From: Sporisorium sorghi
Lineage: Eukaryota; Basidiomycota; Ustilaginomycetes; Ustilaginales; Ustilaginaceae
Assembly: GCA_023212695.1 (NCBI GenBank)
Contig: JALCCG010000175.1
Coordinates: 1-45,151 of the forward strand
Direction of reading: 5' to 3'
DNA length: 45,151 bases
Shown: positions 41,806 through 45,151 of the stretch, in pieces
Position numbering within the stretch: the first letter of the stretch is position 1
How the letters are laid out: each line of letters starts with the position of its first letter
Made by a program: the position numbers and the translations under genes
The notes under the pieces: generated by a model
The model's input: the letters and a program-made list of their open reading frames with translations, nothing else
What the model was told of the DNA's origin: nothing
Database searches by the model: none

Positions 41806-41843
41806 CAAAAAAGTTAAGCCGGTATGAATCACCAGGCTTAACT
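41806..41843 (-). terminator. Intrinsic terminator of the 41891 gene
   Basis: AGTTAAGCC/GGCTTAACT arms with inner GGT/ACC pairing, followed by six T on the minus strand, 48 bases after the stop codon. Confidence 0.85.
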
Positions 41844-41890
41844 CATGCTTCCTATATTTATATTTCAAAAACCATCTCAATACAAGCTTC

Positions 41891-42910
41891 TCATGTTGAA
41901 GGGATATCGATCAAAGGAATCAACACTGATTGAGTTGGAATATGATCATCAAAATGAATACCCGCCGAATTGTCACCACTCTCCCACGTCTCGAAGAGAA
42001 TTGGATTCACATATTCTTTTATGCCTTCACTTGTAAGGTCAAAGTCGGTATGTTTTGATGCTGTAAATATCAGCTTATGTCTAAAGTGATTTTCCGGAGC
42101 GGGATTCAATTTGTCCGATGACAGTAGTAAAGTTACAGTCGTTTCATAGGTTAGGTATCTTAAGATGTTAAAACTAAAATTAATGATTTCAGCAATCTTA
42201 GGTTCTAAGTTTATATCTATTAGTTGGTGTGGTACTTCTACAACTAGCAGCATTTGTGTTGGCTCATCAAGCTTCCCTACGATAGCCCAAAAGCTCCAAA
42301 CGGCACGAAGAAATGAGAGGGCTTTATTGTATATGTTTTCATGTTGGTCAAGGTAAAATATTCGACCAGCATCTGCAGATTGATACCACTCTACTCTTGT
42401 CAGCTTTTCCATTTCTATTTTCAAATCGTTTTTGTAAGGATGGCCGTCATCCAACCTTTCTATTGCTCTTAAATATCCGAACAGCGGTCCCTCATAATTC
42501 CACCGATATGAAGTTGGTGGTAACAGCTCTGGCCGTGTAATCATCTTTGATTGAGCAAAAAGATTGAAGTATGAGGTGGAGAAATAACGCCGATTGTTAA
42601 TGAAATTTTCTCTGTCCTCATAGTCCTCGGGTGGATCAGGCAAGCTCTCAGTCCATAGTATGGCGTCACTTTCCATTAATTCTCCCTTCAACACAACAGA
42701 ATCCAATATTTGATATACGCTACCTAATTTCATTGACTGAACCTCAGAAATGATGCGCTCCACCAATTTTTTTCTAGGACTTTTCAGGTCATCTCCCACA
42801 ATGGTCATAGTGGAATGCTCCTCCTGATTCCATGGCCAAACAATATCTTCGCCTGTTTCTGGATTCACACCTAATTTAATCGATTGATATAAAAGATTAT
42901 TTTCACTCAT
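41891..42910 (-). CDS. Possible degenerate FtsK/HerA-type ATPase-like protein
   Basis: 339 residues. The N-terminal part (LGVNPETGEDIVWPW, then HSTMTIVGDDLKSPRKKLVERII) is laid out like the start of FtsK/HerA/TraG-type ATPases, but where the P-loop should be it reads GDDLKSPRKK and lacks GxGKS/T. A later strand LLVVEVPHQLID sits where Walker B would be, and VTLLLSSDKLNP resembles the sensor region. If this reading is right the protein is an inactive ATPase, perhaps a structural partner of a DNA motor. It could also be unrelated. AGG-type site eleven bases before the ATG; terminator at 41806. Confidence 0.4.
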   Translation of the reverse strand: MSENNLLYQSIKLGVNPETGEDIVWPWNQEEHSTMTIVGDDLKSPRKKLVERIISEVQSMKLGSVYQILDSVVLKGELMESDAILWTESLPDPPEDYEDRENFINNRRYFSTSYFNLFAQSKMITRPELLPPTSYRWNYEGPLFGYLRAIERLDDGHPYKNDLKIEMEKLTRVEWYQSADAGRIFYLDQHENIYNKALSFLRAVWSFWAIVGKLDEPTQMLLVVEVPHQLIDINLEPKIAEIINFSFNILRYLTYETTVTLLLSSDKLNPAPENHFRHKLIFTASKHTDFDLTSEGIKEYVNPILFETWESGDNSAGIHFDDHIPTQSVLIPLIDIPST

Positions 42911-42992
42911 ACACTCTCAATCCTCCCGTAAATAAAAAAAGAAACTTTGTAAGAACAGTTTGACCATAGACGTTGTTTCGTTATCTTAACTC

Positions 42993-44078
42993 TTAATGTA
43001 AGAGTTCATCAAAAAACTCAGTTACTTGGTTTTTACCATTATTTTTAGAGTAATACATTGCTACATCTGACTTATGAATTAATTGATCAAAAGTAATAGA
43101 CGGAGTACTCTTAGCATATCCAATGCTAAGTGTTACCTCGCTTTCAGATTCCACCCTTTTCCTTATACTCTCGGTAATGGTTTTAATATCTATATCTCCT
43201 GAAGAAAGATTAACAAATGCTACAATTTCTTCTCCTCCGTATCTTGCAGCGATTCCAAAAAGTTGTACCTCTTCCCTAACAATTTCAGCAACTCGAATTA
43301 AGACTTCATCTCCCTTCTTGTGGCCCTGATTATCGTTTAGTTGTTTGAAATTATCTATATCACAGAAAATTGCGTACACTTCAGAGTCAATTTGTTCTAA
43401 TTCAGTTTGTAGCTGCTTTTGATAATGTCTTTTATTATAGAGTCCCGTCAACGGATCCGTTACAGAAGCTATATATGAATTCATAAGCAATTTCATAAGA
43501 CGATCTTGGAGCGTCATAAATATAGATAATAACAAGAGTGGAAGAGTTAGATTAGAAACAACCCATACAAACTCCAATCCTATATAGTGAGCTGCCAATG
43601 TGACGAGTGCATAAACAAGAAGCACAAGCAGAGAAATGGATAGTTTTATTATTGCTCGATAATTATTTCTGATTTGATATAAAAGGAAAAGTGTAAGAAT
43701 TACAAGAAACAAATTCGAAATGTAATAAACTTCTACTAGTTCAGTTAAGAAGTAAACTGTAATAAGCCCATACGAACTCAATTTCTCGTATCTTGTCTGT
43801 TCCCAATGTAACTGCGTTAACAAGATGAGAAAAAATACTATGCCCGCTAAAGTAAATCTTTGTGTAAAAGCAGAGATGTTTTGGTCAAACAAAAAAGAAG
43901 AAACCACTGAGCTGAATTGAAAAAAACTTAACACCATCGCACAAATTGTAAGATATCTATATCGGTTTCTTCGTGCTGAATAGAGCTGGTATGAGAGATA
44001 GAGAAGTATCAACGATATCGGAAAACAAATATAAGTAAGTACCCCCGAATTACTATTACCGAATAATTCAAGAACCAT
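42993..44078 (-). CDS. Membrane GGDEF protein (diguanylate cyclase)
   Basis: 361 residues. Six or seven N-terminal membrane helices (residues 5-195), then a GGDEF domain starting SVTDPLTGLYNKRHY. The signature is YGGEEI (GGEEF-like and compatible with activity), and FCDIDNFKQLND holds the metal-binding Asp. No RxxD inhibitory site is obvious. It would make c-di-GMP in response to an unknown membrane signal. The ATG at 44078 is preferred: GGAGGAAGGATC stands just before it, right after the leader hairpin. Its promoter shares a 14-mer with that of the winged-helix gene next to the HD-GYP gene. Confidence 0.9.
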   Translation of the reverse strand: MVLELFGNSNSGVLTYICFPISLILLYLSYQLYSARRNRYRYLTICAMVLSFFQFSSVVSSFLFDQNISAFTQRFTLAGIVFFLILLTQLHWEQTRYEKLSSYGLITVYFLTELVEVYYISNLFLVILTLFLLYQIRNNYRAIIKLSISLLVLLVYALVTLAAHYIGLEFVWVVSNLTLPLLLLSIFMTLQDRLMKLLMNSYIASVTDPLTGLYNKRHYQKQLQTELEQIDSEVYAIFCDIDNFKQLNDNQGHKKGDEVLIRVAEIVREEVQLFGIAARYGGEEIVAFVNLSSGDIDIKTITESIRKRVESESEVTLSIGYAKSTPSITFDQLIHKSDVAMYYSKNNGKNQVTEFFDELLH

Positions 44079-44092
44079 ATGATCCTTCCTCC

Positions 44093-44144
44093 AAAAAAAG
44101 AAGCACAACTTAACAGAGGTTCTCCCTCAGAAAAGTGGTGCTTC
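44093..44144 (-). terminator. Leader attenuator of the GGDEF gene
   Basis: On the minus strand GAAGCAC/GTGCTTC (44138-44144 with 44100-44106), inner ACTT/AAGT and AGG/CCT pairs, then seven T followed immediately by GGAGGAAGG and the ATG. The ribosome binding site is thus directly behind the terminator. Confidence 0.8.
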
Positions 44145-44174
44145 CACAATAGATTTGTTTGTAATTGTACTAAA

Positions 44175-44200
44175 ATTATAACAAGTTCTAAATTTGGTTT
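44175..44200 (-). promoter_or_regulatory. Promoter of the GGDEF gene with shared 14-mer
   Basis: TATAAT (44175-44180, minus strand), six bases, then AAACCAAATTTAGA (44187-44200), identical to the box at 37076-37089. About 24 nt of leader precede the hairpin. Confidence 0.55.
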
Positions 44201-44263
44201 CTACATCTTCATTTATAAAGAAAGCATGGATTAACCATAAGCGGCAAACCCATGCTCTCACCG

Positions 44264-45078
44264 TTAATGGGTACCGGAACTGTTAAAATCATCATATGAT
44301 GACTTATCAGCATTGTAGTAAAGAACATCACCATCAACCGATCCAAAAGTGACTCCATACGGAGTAGTAAATGAGCTTTTGAAGCCTTCCATATCTCTCC
44401 ATTGATTATCATAGACTCCGTAGTACGGTGAATTTGATCTTCGAATATACTGAAGGTATGGATTACTTGTGTCACCATTTCGGATCGTTTCAATGGTGAA
44501 GTTAACGACAATATATCCATCCTTTAAGAAGACCTTTGACTTATCGTCTAGTCTACCTCCGTATTGAGCAAGATTTGTGCCCTTAGGTACCACGTATACT
44601 GCTGCTGGTAAACTGTACTCACCGTACCATTGTTGAACTGCCGCATTTGCACGATATATATCTACTCCTGCTGGTAATCCATACATGTTTCCTCTAAACG
44701 TACGTAAAGGTGCGGTTAGAATTTGTACATCATAACCCCCAACATAAGTCTTTTTAGAAGTATCTTTAATGTACTTCTCCATGTACCGTTGTTTTGTTAC
44801 CTGCCACCCTCGTGGTCCAGAGAACATTTCCCAAAGAGTACTTGATGTATCAACCAAGTCTTGACCTGGGACATTACGGAGACGAGAGTTTAGAATAACA
44901 TTTCTACGTTCAACATCAGCAGACGAACCAATTTTAACAAATCTAGCAGTGTCTGAATGGTAGTAAAGATCAACTAACCTACGATTTTTACCATCTTTCT
45001 GAACAAAGTAAAATGTTGGAGTAATCCGGATACCATCCTGATCATTGAACATATTTCCCTTCGTCATCAAATCAAATT
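44264..45078 (-). CDS. 3' exon of a gene interrupted by a group II intron
   Basis: About 271 codons of an open frame that has no credible start inside the window: the apparent TTG/ATG at 45067-45070 has no ribosome binding site. Upstream, the frame is open exactly to the proposed intron end; the first in-frame stop (TAA at 45077-45079) includes the last intron base. The product is beta-rich and aromatic (TFYFVQKDGKNRRLVDLYY; PYYGVYDNQWRDM) and looks like a secreted or surface domain, with short imperfect similarity between its two halves. No family could be named. After splicing it would be joined to a 5' exon beyond the window edge. Confidence 0.65.
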
Positions 45079-45151
45079 ATTGGAATAGGTAAGGGTTTGA
45101 TATTATCTCCACCTTTTCCCCTCCTCCACACCGTGCATGCAATTTTCACCG
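45079..45151 (-). mobile_element. 3' end of a group II intron (domains V and VI)
   Basis: The minus strand enters the window inside domain V: CGGT-GAAA-ATTG with the GAAA tetraloop, then CATGCACGGTGT, the usual 3' half. Domain VI follows: TGGAGATAA pairs with TTACCTATTCCA, leaving an unpaired A at 45086. This A is the eighth base from the 3' end, the normal branch-point position. The intron ends AAT at 45079. Its body, including any reverse transcriptase, lies outside the window. It is in the same orientation as the interrupted gene, as needed for splicing. Confidence 0.85.

Noticed and set aside
44209..44520. 103-codon frame on the minus strand
   Set aside because: Overlaps the end of the 3' exon in another frame and has no binding site.
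1..45151. CRISPR arrays, tRNA or rRNA genes, replication initiator, partition ATPase, relaxase
   Set aside because: None was recognised on either strand; the repeats seen are short motifs, hairpins or the 27-bp tandem repeat.

Overview
The window looks like accessory DNA (large plasmid, integrative element or plasmid-like prophage) from a low-GC Gram-positive of the order Bacillales, probably Paenibacillaceae or a relative. The reasons are AT-rich composition, strong AGGAGG-type ribosome binding sites, many GTG and TTG starts, an RsfA/Myb-like regulator typical of spore formers, and RRNPP-, ECF- and PadR-type regulators. I recognise no rRNA, tRNA, CRISPR array, ribosomal or central-metabolism gene, replication initiator or ParA/ParM. 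Most genes are on the minus strand, many are small, and most have no recognisable family. Both ends look like mobile-element edges; the right end clearly cuts a group II intron.

Layout. 0.2-1.6 kb: an XRE/TPR regulator of the RRNPP type. 1.9-6.5 kb: a small gene and a 1371-residue fusion of topoisomerase III with an FtsK/SpoIIIE motor, behind an attenuator-like leader. 6.8-10.8 kb: a possible defence patch with a DUF4365 nuclease-like protein, a divergent QueC-like enzyme and a helical protein resembling domain I of Cry proteins. 10.8-14.7 kb: small hypothetical and membrane genes. 15.0-17.1 kb: a DinG/XPD-family Fe-S helicase on the plus strand. 17.3-19.9 kb: a PadR-like regulator with a membrane partner, and a RES-domain protein. 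19.9-20.9 kb: a gene-free segment rich in palindromes. 20.9-33.2 kb: about 25 short minus-strand genes (zinc ribbons, small membrane proteins, two zinc metallopeptidases, an RsfA-like regulator), many introduced by a recurring motif around TGAATAGGGAG. 33.2-35.9 kb: an SNF2-type helicase translationally coupled to a PD-(D/E)xK nuclease-like protein, then an ECF sigma factor. 36.1-38.2 kb: a winged-helix regulator divergent from an HD-GYP c-di-GMP phosphodiesterase. 38.2-39.8 kb: a decayed IS200/IS605 element with TnpB broken twice. 39.8-44.1 kb: small genes, a possible P-loop-less FtsK/HerA-like protein and a membrane GGDEF diguanylate cyclase. 44.3-45.15 kb: the 3' exon of a gene split by a group II intron, whose domains V and VI end the window.

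How the parts work together. The topoisomerase-FtsK fusion, the DinG helicase and the SNF2 helicase suggest an element that handles its own DNA processing. The most distinctive layer is regulatory: at least four transcription units (topoisomerase-FtsK, winged-helix regulator, HD-GYP, GGDEF) start with the same short layout of promoter, about 15-30 nt, a GAAGCAC...GTGCTTC-type hairpin with a U-tract, then the ribosome binding site. Others (22.9, 30.6, 31.5 and perhaps 13.0 kb) have different leader terminators. This suggests element-wide attenuation or antitermination that also covers synthesis and breakdown of c-di-GMP.
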